64,000 nt of DNA, taken from NCBI RefSeq assembly GCF_033060595.1, contig NZ_CP133038.1, positions 1,240,001-1,304,000 on the forward strand. Direction: 5' to 3'. Every line of letters begins with the position of its first letter. Position 1 is the stretch's first letter. A program made the translations under genes and the position numbers. Of the stretch, positions 33,402 to 42,165 are shown piece after piece. The notes under the pieces are model-generated. The model was given only the letters and a program-made list of their open reading frames with translations. It was not told where the DNA came from and did no database searches. This DNA comes from Pyramidobacter sp. YE332. GTDB lineage: Bacteria > Synergistota > Synergistia > Synergistales > Dethiosulfovibrionaceae.

Positions 33402-34280
33402 TCAGCGATCCCCCGGTACTGTGCTGGCCCAGCGCGGATAGAGCCACAGCAGCCACTGCCCGGGATGTTCGCGGATCCAGGCGCTGATGCGGTCGTTGCA
33501 CATTTTCAGACAGCTTTCTTCGTTTTCGCCGAACGCGGTTCCGGAGGGCTCCGCGAGCGCCGGCTCGAAAATCACCCGATGGGTAAAACCGTCGGGGTTG
33601 CGCACGATATGCGTCGGCACCACGGCCGCGCCGAACTTCGCGGCCAGCCGGGCCACGCCCGTCGGCGTGCTGGCCGGCAGCCCCAGGAAGGGGACGACAA
33701 GCCCCTGATCCTTGGCGTCCTGATCGTGAAGAACGCACAGCACTTCGCCGTTTCGCAGGCAGCGGATCGCGCCTTTCAGGCCCTGCCCTTTCTGCACGTT
33801 CCGCGAACCGGCCAGCGAACGAAGCTTCATGAGCAGGGCGGTGATACGTTGATCGCGCTGATTCGCCGCGACGACGTTGAGCGGATATTTTTTCGACACG
33901 CAGATGTTGGCGATCTCCCAGTTGTCGAGATGCCCCAGCAACAGGATGACCCCGCGGCCGCGGGCGAGCGCCTGCCGAAGGTTTTCTTCGCCCTGCAAAG
34001 CGACATACCGTTCGACGGTCGCCGCGATCTTGGGAAGGCGCAGCGTTTCCGCCACGGCCCGGCCGATATTGCGGTAGGAACGCAGGACGATCTGCCGCGC
34101 CGGCGTGACGCCGACGCCCAGCGCGCGCACGCAGCGCGCTTCCGCCTTGTCGACTCTGCTTTTGCAGACCAGCCACATGACCTTTCCCAGCGCGTCTCCC
34201 AGCCGGACCGCTGTTTTGTGCGGCAGCCGGCAAAAAATCGCTTTGAGAGCGCAAATCAAGTACCAGTAAAAATTCTGCAT
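33402..34280 (-). CDS. LpxL/HtrB-type lysophospholipid or lipid A acyltransferase
   Basis: The protein has 292 residues. Membrane-associated N-terminus MQNFYWYLICALKAIFCRLP, then the H-x4-E catalytic box in ILLLGHLDNWEIANI near 118-132. The second block QGLKGAIRCLRNGEVLCVLHDQDAKDQGLVVPFLGLPA and the late WLLWLYPRW complete the family pattern. The family adds secondary acyl chains to Kdo-lipid A or a related lipid at the inner membrane. This supports a lipopolysaccharide-bearing diderm cell. I chose the ATG at 34280 because GAGGAG precedes it. The exact acceptor cannot be told from sequence. Confidence 0.85.
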   Translation of the reverse strand: MQNFYWYLICALKAIFCRLPHKTAVRLGDALGKVMWLVCKSRVDKAEARCVRALGVGVTPARQIVLRSYRNIGRAVAETLRLPKIAATVERYVALQGEENLRQALARGRGVILLLGHLDNWEIANICVSKKYPLNVVAANQRDQRITALLMKLRSLAGSRNVQKGQGLKGAIRCLRNGEVLCVLHDQDAKDQGLVVPFLGLPASTPTGVARLAAKFGAAVVPTHIVRNPDGFTHRVIFEPALAEPSGTAFGENEESCLKMCNDRISAWIREHPGQWLLWLYPRWASTVPGDR

Positions 34281-34335
34281 GGATTCTCCTCTCTCTGCGG
34301 CCGTCGTGAGAACGCCGCTTCGCGCAGCGCGCCGC

Positions 34336-34364
34336 AAAAAAGGACCGGAAACTGCCTCCGGTCC
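34336..34364 (-). terminator. Intrinsic terminator after gpmA
   Basis: GGACCGGA (34342-34349) pairs with TCCGGTCC (34357-34364); on the minus strand six T residues follow at 34341-34336. It lies about 15 bp after the gpmA stop and just before the acyltransferase start. Confidence 0.88.
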
Positions 34365-34379
34365 TCGTGCGCCGACAAA

Positions 34380-35129
34380 TTACTTTCTTCGGGCCTGGTT
34401 GGCGACGGCTTCCGCCGCGGCCTTCGCGGCTTCGGGATCGCCAAGATAACGGTGCGAAACGGGGCGCAGGTTCTCGTCCAGTTCGTAGAGCAGCGGGATC
34501 CCCGTGGGAATGTTGAGCCCGACGATTTCCTCGTCGCCGGTGCCGTCCAGATATTTGACCAGCGCCCTGAGGCTGTTGCCGTGCGCCGCGACGATCAGCC
34601 GCCGCCCTGCCGCGATCTCCGGACAGATCACCTCGTTCCAATAGGGCAGAACGCGGGCGACCGTGTCTTTCAGGCATTCGGTCAAAGGCAGTTCGGCCGG
34701 GCTCAGATTCACGTACCGTGGGTCGTTGCCGGGATAGCGGGGATCGTCGCGCGTCAGAGGGGGCGGCGGCACGTCATAGCTGCGGCGCCAGATCTTGACC
34801 TGCGCCTCGCCCGCTTTTTCGGCCATTTCTGCCTTGTTGTATCCCTGCAGAGCGCCGTAATGGCGTTCGTTCAGACGCCAATCTTTGACGACCGGGATCC
34901 ACATCTGGTCGAGCTCTTCCAGGGCGAGCCACAGCGTTTTGATGGCGCGCTTGAGGCAGGACGTGTAGGCTTTGTCGAACACGAAGCCTTCTTCCCTCAT
35001 GAGCCTCCCGGCGGAACGCGCCTCTTCGATCCCTTTCTCCGACAGCGGCACATCGGTCCACCCGGTGAAACGGTTCTCTCGGTTCCATTGACTCTCGCCG
35101 TGACGCAGGAGAATTATCTTATAAGTCAT
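34380..35129 (-). CDS. gpmA: 2,3-bisphosphoglycerate-dependent phosphoglycerate mutase
   Basis: Interconverts 3- and 2-phosphoglycerate in glycolysis and gluconeogenesis. The protein has 249 residues, the standard length. [27 protein letters not shown] carries the phosphorylated His10; [16 protein letters not shown] and [15 protein letters not shown] carry the other active-site residues. It is a single-gene unit ended by a terminator. It complements PEP synthase and class II FBPase in this window. Confidence 0.97.
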   Translation of the reverse strand: MTYKIILLRHGESQWNRENRFTGWTDVPLSEKGIEEARSAGRLMREEGFVFDKAYTSCLKRAIKTLWLALEELDQMWIPVVKDWRLNERHYGALQGYNKAEMAEKAGEAQVKIWRRSYDVPPPPLTRDDPRYPGNDPRYVNLSPAELPLTECLKDTVARVLPYWNEVICPEIAAGRRLIVAAHGNSLRALVKYLDGTGDEEIVGLNIPTGIPLLYELDENLRPVSHRYLGDPEAAKAAAEAVANQARRK

Positions 35130-35251
35130 GATCGCAGCCTCCAGAGAGTAAAAATGTTCTGTGCCGATAGATGTATTTTAGCTGAAAAAACAGCCGGCGT
35201 CGAGGATTTTCTCCGCGACAAATGCCGCTTCGTCTCCTGCGGGAGAAATAG

Positions 35252-35278
35252 AAAAAGCCCGTCCTCTCCGGACGGGCT
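35252..35278 (-). terminator. Intrinsic terminator after rpsD
   Basis: AGCCCGTCC (35256-35264) pairs with GGACGGGCT (35270-35278), 5-base loop; on the minus strand five T residues follow. It lies 18 bp after the rpsD stop. Confidence 0.9.
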
Positions 35279-35295
35279 GAAAACACGAAACGCTT

Positions 35296-35916
35296 TTACT
35301 TGGAGTAGAACTCGACGACGATCTGCTCATCGGCGATGTTGGGGATGTCCGCCCGTTCGGGCAGGCGAACGATCGTTCCCTTGCCGCCTTCGAGGGTCAG
35401 CCATGCGGGCTTGGAAACCGCTGCCGCCGCTTCGAGGTTCTGTTTGAGGACCACCATCTCGGCGCTGTTCTCGCGAACGGTGACGACATCACCGGGGTTG
35501 AGACGCACGCCGGGCATATCGACCTTGCGGCCGTTCACGAGGAAATGACCGTGGCGAACAAGCTGACGGGCCTGAGGACGGGTGACGCAGTAGCCGAGAC
35601 GATAGACTACGTTGTCGAAGCGGCTCTCGAGCAGGACCAGCATGTTGCTGCCGGTAACGCCATCCATCTTCTTGGCGGCGACGTAAACGGCGCGAAGCTG
35701 TTTCTCGCTCACACCGTAGGCAAGGCGGATCTTCTGCTTCTCCTGAAGCTGAAGCCCATAAATGGACTGCTTCGCACGACGACGAGGCGCTCCTCCGGGA
35801 GGCGTGGCCTTCTTGGCAAGCAGCTTATCGTACTTGGGGTTGCCGAATACGTTGGCACCGAGCCGACGAACGATCTTCCCCTTGGGAGTGACCTTTCTGT
35901 TGACATTCTTGGACAT
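35296..35916 (-). CDS. rpsD: 30S ribosomal protein S4
   Basis: Primary 16S rRNA-binding protein, 206 residues. It has the N-terminal ribosomal S4 region (RRLGANVFGNPKYDKLLAKK) and the S4 RNA-binding domain (SRFDNVVYRLGYCVTRPQARQLVRHGHFLVNG). The N-terminal Cys cluster found in zinc-type S4 proteins is absent, so this is the Cys-minus form. It is a stand-alone gene with its own promoter and terminator, as in many Firmicutes, and not in the alpha operon. Confidence 0.97.
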   Translation of the reverse strand: MSKNVNRKVTPKGKIVRRLGANVFGNPKYDKLLAKKATPPGGAPRRRAKQSIYGLQLQEKQKIRLAYGVSEKQLRAVYVAAKKMDGVTGSNMLVLLESRFDNVVYRLGYCVTRPQARQLVRHGHFLVNGRKVDMPGVRLNPGDVVTVRENSAEMVVLKQNLEAAAAVSKPAWLTLEGGKGTIVRLPERADIPNIADEQIVVEFYSK

Positions 35917-35978
35917 TGATCATGTTACTCCTTCGCACAAAAGAAATTGGACGGATATTTCTTTCCAGCAGCCTGTAA

Positions 35979-36007
35979 AACTTACTTCAAAGATCAGTTT
36001 CTGTCAA
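35979..36007 (-). promoter_or_regulatory. Possible rpsD promoter
   Basis: On the minus strand a perfect TTGACA (36007-36002) is followed after 17 bases by TAAGTT (35984-35979), only a partial -10 match. The position, about 63 bp before the rpsD start, fits. Confidence 0.45.
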
Positions 36008-36081
36008 GGAGAGAATCGAGTTTCTTCAGTATTTTATCTATGAAAAACGCGCCTCGTTCTCTTTATCCCTCGACAGATCCT

Positions 36082-36468
36082 CTATTTCGCTGCCGGATCG
36101 CCGTTCTTGTACGCCAAGGGGATGTTCAGAACAGGTTTCTTGCCGAGCCGGGAAAGTTTGAAAGTGAAAATTCGGCTTTGTCCTTCGATCGGTTTGTCGT
36201 CCATATCGAGGATATCGATCCTGGCTTTGTGCGTGCCGCTGCCGATCGCAACGGCCTGATCGCGGTCGTCGGCATAAAGGATCTTCCCCTCCCTGGAATC
36301 GATCGAGACCTGAACGGCCTCCATCGACTCGATCACCTGGCCGTCCCCGGTATAGGCCGTGTTCTCGACAAGAAAATCATAGGCTTTGCCGCGATCGTAG
36401 CAATACCAGCCCAGCGCCGCAAAAATCAAAACAATCGCAAGGTTTACGAGGATTCTTTTCATCTTCAT
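36082..36468 (-). CDS. Small membrane-anchored protein of the DUF3798 transporter cassette
   Basis: The protein has 128 residues and I do not recognise the family with certainty. An N-terminal membrane helix (LVNLAIVLIFAALGWYCY) is followed by about 100 residues of predicted beta-rich, extracytoplasmic sequence. Examples are AYTGDGQVIESMEAVQVSID, REGKILYADDRDQAVAIG and GQSRIFTFKLSRLGKKPVLNIPLA. The ATG overlaps the upstream permease stop by 4 bases, so it is co-translated as the last gene of the ABC cassette. It may be an accessory subunit of the transporter. There is no lipobox. Confidence 0.8.
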   Translation of the reverse strand: MKMKRILVNLAIVLIFAALGWYCYDRGKAYDFLVENTAYTGDGQVIESMEAVQVSIDSREGKILYADDRDQAVAIGSGTHKARIDILDMDDKPIEGQSRIFTFKLSRLGKKPVLNIPLAYKNGDPAAK

Positions 36469-37574
36469 TTCGTGCCTCCGTCCGCATTCTGACCGCGGAA
36501 CTGCGCGCGGGCAATCTCACGATCGGCGTGCCGTCTCCAGGCATGGAGCACCAGCGCCAGCGAAATGATGCCGTACGACACAAAGACGCGGAAAAATTCG
36601 CCGATCTGTGCGTCGCCGGTCAGATACTTGCCGGCCATCGGCGAGACGACGAACATCAGATGGAACAGGATCACGCCGACGAACACGTTGAGGATCGAAG
36701 CGCGGCTGACGCTCGCGCCGCCGACCAGCAGCGAGGCGATGGCGAACACGCCGGCCTGTTCGTGGCTGTTATAGGTGTTCATCGTACCGACGTTCTGCAG
36801 GAAGATGATCTGTCCGTAACAGGCCAGCACCGTCGAGATCACGATGGAAATGACGCGGGTGCGGAGCACGGGAATGCCCGCCGAATCGGCCACGGCCATG
36901 TCCTGTCCGGTGGCGCGCATGTCCTGCCCCAGCTTGGTCTTGCGGAACCAGACGATGAACAGGCAGAAGAAGCCAATGACGACAAACGTCGCGACGGGGA
37001 TCTGGATCCCAAAGATCTCAAGCGGGATCAAGTCGTCAAGGCAGCGGCGGATGTTGTCGAGGTTGATCGTGTTCCTGATCCCGTACCCTCTCGACAGCAC
37101 CAGCTTGCTGTTCGTGATCGGCACGATGCTGCCGAATCCGTAGAGGACCGCCAGCTGGTACACGCCGTTCATGAAAAATCCCAGGATATACGACGTGACC
37201 ATTTCGCGGCCGCGGGCCTTGTTCAGGACAACGCCGCAGATCCAGCCGAAAAAGATCGCCAGCGGCGTGGCGATGATCGCCGCGAGCACCATGCCGTTCA
37301 GGCCGACAACGTTCCAGTCGCTGACGAAGATCAGCCCGAGCTGCCCCGCCATGGCCCCCAGGACCATGCCGAAGTTCAGCCCCATCCCCGCCATGATGGG
37401 AACGAGCAGCGAGAGGACGAGGAACGAGTTGCGCGACAGACGGATCAGCATCTCCTGGGCCAGATAGTCGAGAGAGAAACGGGAGATCGGAATCGCAATC
37501 GCACTCACGACAAGAAAGACAATCGGCACCGCGTTCCTGATCAGGAACATCTTGATTTTATTCGTATTGTTCAT
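36465..37574 (-). CDS. Sugar/nucleoside-type ABC transporter permease (second)
   Basis: The protein has 369 residues, about 8-10 membrane helices, BPD_transp_2 (RbsC/YufQ-like) family. The characteristic GGASVSRASILNVFVGVILFH segment near the C-terminus and MAGMGLNFGMVLGAMAGQLGLIF near the N-terminus support this. It is shorter in the cytoplasmic EAA-like loop than typical. The start overlaps the stop of the first permease by one base. The C-terminal 25 residues are charged and cytoplasmic. It pairs with the adjacent permease as a heterodimer. Confidence 0.88.
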   Translation of the reverse strand: MNNTNKIKMFLIRNAVPIVFLVVSAIAIPISRFSLDYLAQEMLIRLSRNSFLVLSLLVPIMAGMGLNFGMVLGAMAGQLGLIFVSDWNVVGLNGMVLAAIIATPLAIFFGWICGVVLNKARGREMVTSYILGFFMNGVYQLAVLYGFGSIVPITNSKLVLSRGYGIRNTINLDNIRRCLDDLIPLEIFGIQIPVATFVVIGFFCLFIVWFRKTKLGQDMRATGQDMAVADSAGIPVLRTRVISIVISTVLACYGQIIFLQNVGTMNTYNSHEQAGVFAIASLLVGGASVSRASILNVFVGVILFHLMFVVSPMAGKYLTGDAQIGEFFRVFVSYGIISLALVLHAWRRHADREIARAQFRGQNADGGTK

Positions 37575-38617
37575 CAGGATCTCACCTTCGTCACACGAGT
37601 CAGAGCGTACAGGATCATGCCATTCGACACGATAATGCGAATGACTTCAGACATATCAGTCTGGATCATACTGTTGATAACCGACGGCGTCATCGTCAGG
37701 ATCCCCTGGAACAGGATCGTTCCGACGATCACGTTGACGATATTGGCTTTTTTCACGGAGGCGCCGCCGATCAGGATCGCGGCGACAGCCGGAAACGCCA
37801 TGTAGAAAGGCCCCATATAGAGCTGGACGAAACCGAAGCACTGTTCGTACATGATGATGCCGATCGCGCCCAGCCATGTGGAAAGGATGACCGACAGCGT
37901 GCGCATCTTGTCGATGTTCACGCCGCTGGCACGGGCATAATCGGGATTGGAACCGACGATGGTCATGGCCGTCCCCGTGCGGGTCCTCATGAAAAGGGAC
38001 ATCAGAGCGCAGAGCAGCAGGAAGAAGAGGAACATTCCCGTGGGAAACGCCAGGAACTCGTTGATGCGAAACGCGCCGATGCTGCTGATGGCGTTCTGCC
38101 AGAAAGCTTCGATGGAAATGGTCGTGCGCAGTCCCTTGCCGGCGTAGCCCCAGACCATGTTCGGGCTCTTGTAAGGCAATACCAGCCACATGATGCACAT
38201 CAAAGCGACGGACGAAAAGCCCACGTAGGTGGCGATCATCATCTCGCTGCCTTTGACCTTGTTGAGCAGAAGCCCGTAGCACCAACCGAGGACCACGGCG
38301 ATGGGCGTGGCGATCAGCATGGCGGTGAGGATGCCCGGCAGTCCGGTGACTTCGAGCTCGACGCTCGTCACGGCGCCCAGCAGCCCGGCGATGATGCCGA
38401 GCGGCAGACCGAAATTGAGGCCGCAGCCCGACTGGACCATCGGCACCATGGCCAGCACCATGACGCCGTTCATGCCGAAGCGCACCAAAGTGTCGTTGAT
38501 CGACGCGTCGAGACGCACGCCGACAAAAGGCGCAAGCACGAACAACGAGAGCAGGAACAACGCGATGAGGATTCGCGGCCAGCCAACATCCTCGATAAAA
38601 TTCTTGATGTCTTTCAT
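37574..38617 (-). CDS. Sugar/nucleoside-type ABC transporter permease (first)
   Basis: The protein has 347 residues, BPD_transp_2 family, about 8-10 membrane helices. The segment GGASVKKANIVNVIVGTILFQ mirrors that of its partner permease, and QSGCGLNFGLPLGIIAGLLGAV is the matching N-terminal block. The two permeases are clearly homologous but diverged. The ATG overlaps the ATPase stop by 4 bases. Together with the double ATPase it forms a ribose/BMP-type importer core; the cargo is unknown. Confidence 0.88.
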   Translation of the reverse strand: MKDIKNFIEDVGWPRILIALFLLSLFVLAPFVGVRLDASINDTLVRFGMNGVMVLAMVPMVQSGCGLNFGLPLGIIAGLLGAVTSVELEVTGLPGILTAMLIATPIAVVLGWCYGLLLNKVKGSEMMIATYVGFSSVALMCIMWLVLPYKSPNMVWGYAGKGLRTTISIEAFWQNAISSIGAFRINEFLAFPTGMFLFFLLLCALMSLFMRTRTGTAMTIVGSNPDYARASGVNIDKMRTLSVILSTWLGAIGIIMYEQCFGFVQLYMGPFYMAFPAVAAILIGGASVKKANIVNVIVGTILFQGILTMTPSVINSMIQTDMSEVIRIIVSNGMILYALTRVTKVRS

Positions 38618-40212
38618 TGATTCGCAGCCTCCTCGCTGGTACCAAGCATCAGATAGCCAAACTCCTCCGAAGAAGCGGAAGCGGGCTTGATGCCGACGAC
38701 CGTCCCCTTGTCGATGATCGCGATGCGGTCGCAGATCGAACGCAGCTCCTCCAGTTCGGAAGAGATCATCACGATGGTCATGCCAAGTTCGCGGTTATAC
38801 TTCTTCAACGTATCGAGCACGACTTTCTTCGCGCCGACGTCGATGCCGCGCGTCGGTTCGGAAACGAAAAGCAACCGGGGATGCGTTTCGAAAGCCTTGG
38901 CCAGGCAGATCTTCTGCTGATTTCCGCCGGAGAGCTCGCGCACGCGCTGTTTCGGGCTGACGCACTTGATCTCCAGCTCCTGAATGTACTTTCTGGCGCA
39001 ATCCAAAATGGCGCTGTCGTCGCGAACCTTCACCAAACCGCCGCACGACGATTTGAGAAAACGTTTCTGATTCTGCAATGACGTAAAGATGATATTCCAC
39101 GCGATCGATTCGTCGAGCAGCAAACCGACGCCGCGGCGATCCTCGGAAACCGAGGAGATTCCCATCGACAAAGGCGAGGTCGGGTCGTTCAGCTGTACGG
39201 CCTTGCTGTCGAATTCCACCGAGCCTCCGGACGCATAAAGCCCCATGATGCCGTTGGAGATGCCAAGTTTCCCCTGTCCGGCCAGACCGCCGATGCCGAA
39301 GATCTCGCCTTCCTTGATGTCGAGATCGACGTCGCGCACCGTTTCGCCGGGCATATCGACCCATAGATTGCGGACCCTGAGGATCTCCCGCCCGAACTTG
39401 CGCTCCTCCGCATCGCCCTGAGCCGCCTTTTCGATGTTGCGTCCCACCATGCTGCTGGCGATCTCGCGCACGGTCGTCTTCGACGGCTCCGTCGTCAGCA
39501 CCACTTCGCCGTCGCGCAGGACGACGATGTCGTCGCAGACTTCCATGACCTCGCGCAGGCGGTGCGAGATGAAGATGATGGCGATGCCGTTTTTGGCCAG
39601 CCGGCGCATCGAGTCGAGCAGAATCTCCGCTTCGCTCTCGGTCAAGACCGCCGTGGGCTCGTCGAGAACCAGAAGCTGCGTCTTGCTCTTGTCGATCTCG
39701 CGGGCGATTTCGGTAAACTCTTTGTGCCCGACGGGAAGTTCGGAAATGAGCGTCTCGCCGTCGAGCGAGAAATTCAGCTTTTTGATCGCCTCGGTCGCGC
39801 GAAGTTTCATGTCGGCGCGATTCAGCGTCTTCAGACGGTCGCCGAAAGCTTCAACCAGAGGATTGTAAACGAGGGACTCGCGATTGAGAACGATATTTTC
39901 CGTGACCGAAAAGCCGGGGATCAGCGAAAATTCCTGATGGACCATGCCGATGCCGGCTTCCAGCGCGTCGTTCGGGCTGTGGAAGTCCGCTTCTCTGCCG
40001 TTGATGTAAAATTTGCCCTCGTAACCGCCTGTTTCGGCGATCACGTTCATGCCGAACAGAATATTCATCAGCGTCGATTTCCCCGCGCCGTTCTCACCGA
40101 CGAGACCAAGAATCCGTCCTTTAGCCAGGGAAAACGAGATATTCTTGAGAACTCGATTCCCGAAATAGGCTTTGCCTACCTGTTCCACACGAAGCAAAGG
40201 TTCTCCTCCCAT
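38614..40212 (-). CDS. Sugar-type ABC transporter ATPase with two nucleotide-binding domains
   Basis: The protein has 532 residues, RbsA/MglA-like. Domain 1: Walker A GLVGENGAGKSTLMNILFGM near 34-53, Walker B LLVLDEPTAVLTESEAE; the signature region reads SELPVGHKEFTEIAREI instead of LSGGQ. Domain 2: a degenerate P-loop (GIGGLAGQGKLGISNGIMG) but a canonical signature LSGGNQQKICLAKA and LLFVSEPTRGID. One degenerate site per domain is usual in this class, leaving one composite active site. The ATG at 40212 follows AAGGAGG. It is separated from the binding-protein gene by a terminator and a structured element. Confidence 0.92.
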   Translation of the reverse strand: MGGEPLLRVEQVGKAYFGNRVLKNISFSLAKGRILGLVGENGAGKSTLMNILFGMNVIAETGGYEGKFYINGREADFHSPNDALEAGIGMVHQEFSLIPGFSVTENIVLNRESLVYNPLVEAFGDRLKTLNRADMKLRATEAIKKLNFSLDGETLISELPVGHKEFTEIAREIDKSKTQLLVLDEPTAVLTESEAEILLDSMRRLAKNGIAIIFISHRLREVMEVCDDIVVLRDGEVVLTTEPSKTTVREIASSMVGRNIEKAAQGDAEERKFGREILRVRNLWVDMPGETVRDVDLDIKEGEIFGIGGLAGQGKLGISNGIMGLYASGGSVEFDSKAVQLNDPTSPLSMGISSVSEDRRGVGLLLDESIAWNIIFTSLQNQKRFLKSSCGGLVKVRDDSAILDCARKYIQELEIKCVSPKQRVRELSGGNQQKICLAKAFETHPRLLFVSEPTRGIDVGAKKVVLDTLKKYNRELGMTIVMISSELEELRSICDRIAIIDKGTVVGIKPASASSEEFGYLMLGTSEEAANQ

Positions 40213-40311
40213 GGACGAGTACCTCCTTTACCAGATAAACCGCCGTTCCAAGCGGTCAGAAATTGATCTATTACCTTTGATACTATTTCTCAATTAAAAA
40301 GCCGAACGCAA

Positions 40312-40400
40312 GGGCGCTGCGGGGAGATTCACAAAGCGAGCTGCGCAGACCGCGCAGCAGTCGAGGGAGTTCTGAGCGACTGAACTTCCCCGCAGCGCCC
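40312..40400 (-). other. Structured intergenic element with 14-bp closing stem
   Basis: Arms 40312-40325 (GGGCGCTGCGGGGA) and 40387-40400 are exact reverse complements enclosing 61 bases. Inside, GCTGCGC pairs with GCGCAGC and a second small stem (GTCG/CGAC) can form. It lies between the binding-protein terminator and the ATPase start, so read-through transcripts would contain it. It matches no riboswitch or sRNA family I know. Alternatives are an mRNA-stability element or a repetitive extragenic element. Confidence 0.65.
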
Positions 40401-40457
40401 CCGAAAACTATGCCAATACTTTCATCAAGAATTAGTATAAGTACCGGACGATCGCTT

Positions 40458-40505
40458 AAAAAAAGGAGCGGGGGGAGGTCGAAAATTACTCCCCCGCTCC
40501 TTTTT
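40458..40505 (-). terminator. Terminator between binding protein and ATPase genes
   Basis: The arms about 40458-40476 and 40490-40505 pair around the GGAGCGGGGGGA/TCCCCCGCTCC core, with long A/T flanks. On the minus strand the stem is followed by seven T residues. It lies 20 bp after the first DUF3798 gene, so the binding protein is probably made in excess of the membrane components. Confidence 0.9.
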
Positions 40506-40524
40506 CTGCCTAGAGTTTCATGTG

Positions 40525-41736
40525 CTATTTCAGCTGCAGATACTTTTCGGGAACGACCTCGTCGGTCATGTTGAGATAGCCCTTGCCGAAAATATAAGTA
40601 TCCTGATAGACAAGGATGTTGTTCTTCAGCTCGAGCCCGGTGTTGGCGTCCATATAGACGGTACCGTTCCACTTTGCGCCCGGCGTGGCGCCGTTATAGG
40701 CGGCAAGGAGATCTTCGCGCTTGAAGTTGCGGCGGAAATTCTTGGGCGTCACATCCTTTTCGATGCAGGACTTGGCATATTCGCCAAGAGCAAGGGTCGT
40801 CGTAAACCCGTAGGAGTACGCCCACGTGCCCATGCGTCCGGCGCCGCCCTTGGCGACAACGGCGTCTTCCACTCTCTTCAAGATCGCGGGGAAATCGCCC
40901 GCCACGTCAGAGAGCTCGACGCCCAGCGCGCCGGGATAGCCCATCAGCGGAGAGGGAAGGTCGGCTTCAATGAAGAAACCCTTGCTCTCGGCAATCCTCT
41001 TCAGCAGAGGCTCGGTTTCGGCGTCGTTGGTGCAGAAGAACGCGGTATTGGGGCCGTACTTGTCAAGCCACTGCGGAACGTGCTCGAGGATGAACTGCTG
41101 CGCGCCGGCCACGCCGACGTCGCTGGTGGGATCGGGAGCGCTCTCGAAGTGATATTTCATGCCCAAATCGTTGCACGTGGCTTCCATGATCTTGGCGCGG
41201 CGGGACATGAGCTCATAGCTCATATGACGCGGGAAGGAAATATGGACGAAATCGGTGCAGCCCAGCTTGTGGGCGGCGAGGATGATCAGATAACCACGGG
41301 CGATGCTGTCGGAGTGAATGATAAGATCTCCCGAAGGCGCGATGACGCCGGGGTCCTCGTGGTTCTCGCCGGCAAACAGCAGGATGTCGGGCCGGGCTTC
41401 GCGAATACGGCGGAACGCCTCGGTCGTGCCGGGGATGGCCTGGTTAACGATGACGGCCTTCATCAGCGGATCGTCGGCGAACGAAGCGATCTGGGAGATC
41501 GTCGTTTCCTGCTCGGTCATGAAGTTGTCAGGATAGGTGATGTGCTTGATCATGCCGCCGTTGGCGACGTCGCCGTAACGCTTGATCAGCTCTTCCGCGC
41601 CGCGGAGATCGTCTTCGGACTGAGAAACCGTGCCCGTGCAGACGCCGATGTGGAACTTCGCGGGCTCCGCCGCCATGGCGGACACAGCCCCCGCAAACAA
41701 CGCCGCGGTCAGCAGACCAACAACAAACTTTTTCAT
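40525..41736 (-). CDS. DUF3798-family periplasmic binding protein (copy 1)
   Basis: The protein has 403 residues. Signal peptide MKKFVVGLLTAALFAGAVSA with likely cleavage after AMA; no lipobox. The mature part starts KFHIGVCTGTVSQSEDDLRG and has a type I periplasmic-binding-like layout (AVIVNQAIPGTTEAFRRI, LGCTDFVHISFPRHMSYEL, FFIEADLPSPLMGYPGALG). The ligand is unknown. It is the gene nearest the ATPase and permeases and is about 88% identical by eye to the next gene. The ATG follows GGAGGGG. Confidence 0.88.
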   Translation of the reverse strand: MKKFVVGLLTAALFAGAVSAMAAEPAKFHIGVCTGTVSQSEDDLRGAEELIKRYGDVANGGMIKHITYPDNFMTEQETTISQIASFADDPLMKAVIVNQAIPGTTEAFRRIREARPDILLFAGENHEDPGVIAPSGDLIIHSDSIARGYLIILAAHKLGCTDFVHISFPRHMSYELMSRRAKIMEATCNDLGMKYHFESAPDPTSDVGVAGAQQFILEHVPQWLDKYGPNTAFFCTNDAETEPLLKRIAESKGFFIEADLPSPLMGYPGALGVELSDVAGDFPAILKRVEDAVVAKGGAGRMGTWAYSYGFTTTLALGEYAKSCIEKDVTPKNFRRNFKREDLLAAYNGATPGAKWNGTVYMDANTGLELKNNILVYQDTYIFGKGYLNMTDEVVPEKYLQLK

Positions 41737-42114
41737 TACTTATCCCCTCCACATACATAAATTTTAGCAAGAAGAAATTCGCCTTTTCTTACTTGCATAG
41801 GAAAAGTTTACACGAGGAAGGAAATACCGTCAATCACGAGTCAGTTGTAAAAAAACGAAAACTAAACGTTGAATTTACTGCTAAAAATTTATGACGGTGT
41901 AACATGGTCGGATATGCGCATCGCATCTCTCCCAGAGATAAAAGCTTACGTCGACTTATCCAAGACTTTTTGTCAAATATTAAGATAATAAATACACAGC
42001 TCTATTAAAAATAACAGCTATTTCAAATTTAATGCAATGAAAACAAAAGAAAGATTCCGCGTGTCCCATATGCGGCAAGAACGCCGGACGCCCGCTCAAG
42101 GCCTTATTTTTTGC
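41737..42114. other. AT-rich gene-free region between the two DUF3798 genes
   Basis: No gene is supported. The region is clearly richer in A+T than the flanking genes and must hold the promoter for copy 1, since copy 2 ends in a terminator. A conserved TTGCTAAAATTTATGTAT-like stretch occurs just upstream of both DUF3798 starts and may contain the -10 box (TAAAAT). Confidence 0.55.
42022..42038 (+). repeat. Solitary copy of the 17-bp IS-end-like motif
   Basis: The sequence TTCAAATTTAATGCAAT differs at two positions from the copy at 12930-12946, near the IS30 remnant. It lies alone in the AT-rich gap with no transposase nearby. Chance similarity in AT-rich DNA cannot be excluded. Confidence 0.4.
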
Positions 42115-42147
42115 AAAAAAGGGCGAAGAAGCACGCTTCTCCGCCCC
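42115..42147 (-). terminator. Terminator after DUF3798 copy 2
   Basis: GGGCGAAGAAGC (42121-42132) pairs with 42135-42146 with one wobble; on the minus strand six T residues follow. It lies about 20 bp past the stop of copy 2 and insulates copy 2 from copy 1. Confidence 0.85.
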
Positions 42148-42165
42148 TCAAATATCGGCAAATAT

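Noticed and set aside
32283-35447. A very long open frame of about 1050 codons on the plus strand, antisense to clcA, the YqgF-like gene, the acyltransferase and gpmA
   Set aside because: It has no recognisable domain, is Arg/Gln/His-rich and runs opposite four well-supported genes. High-GC coding DNA often leaves such antisense frames open.
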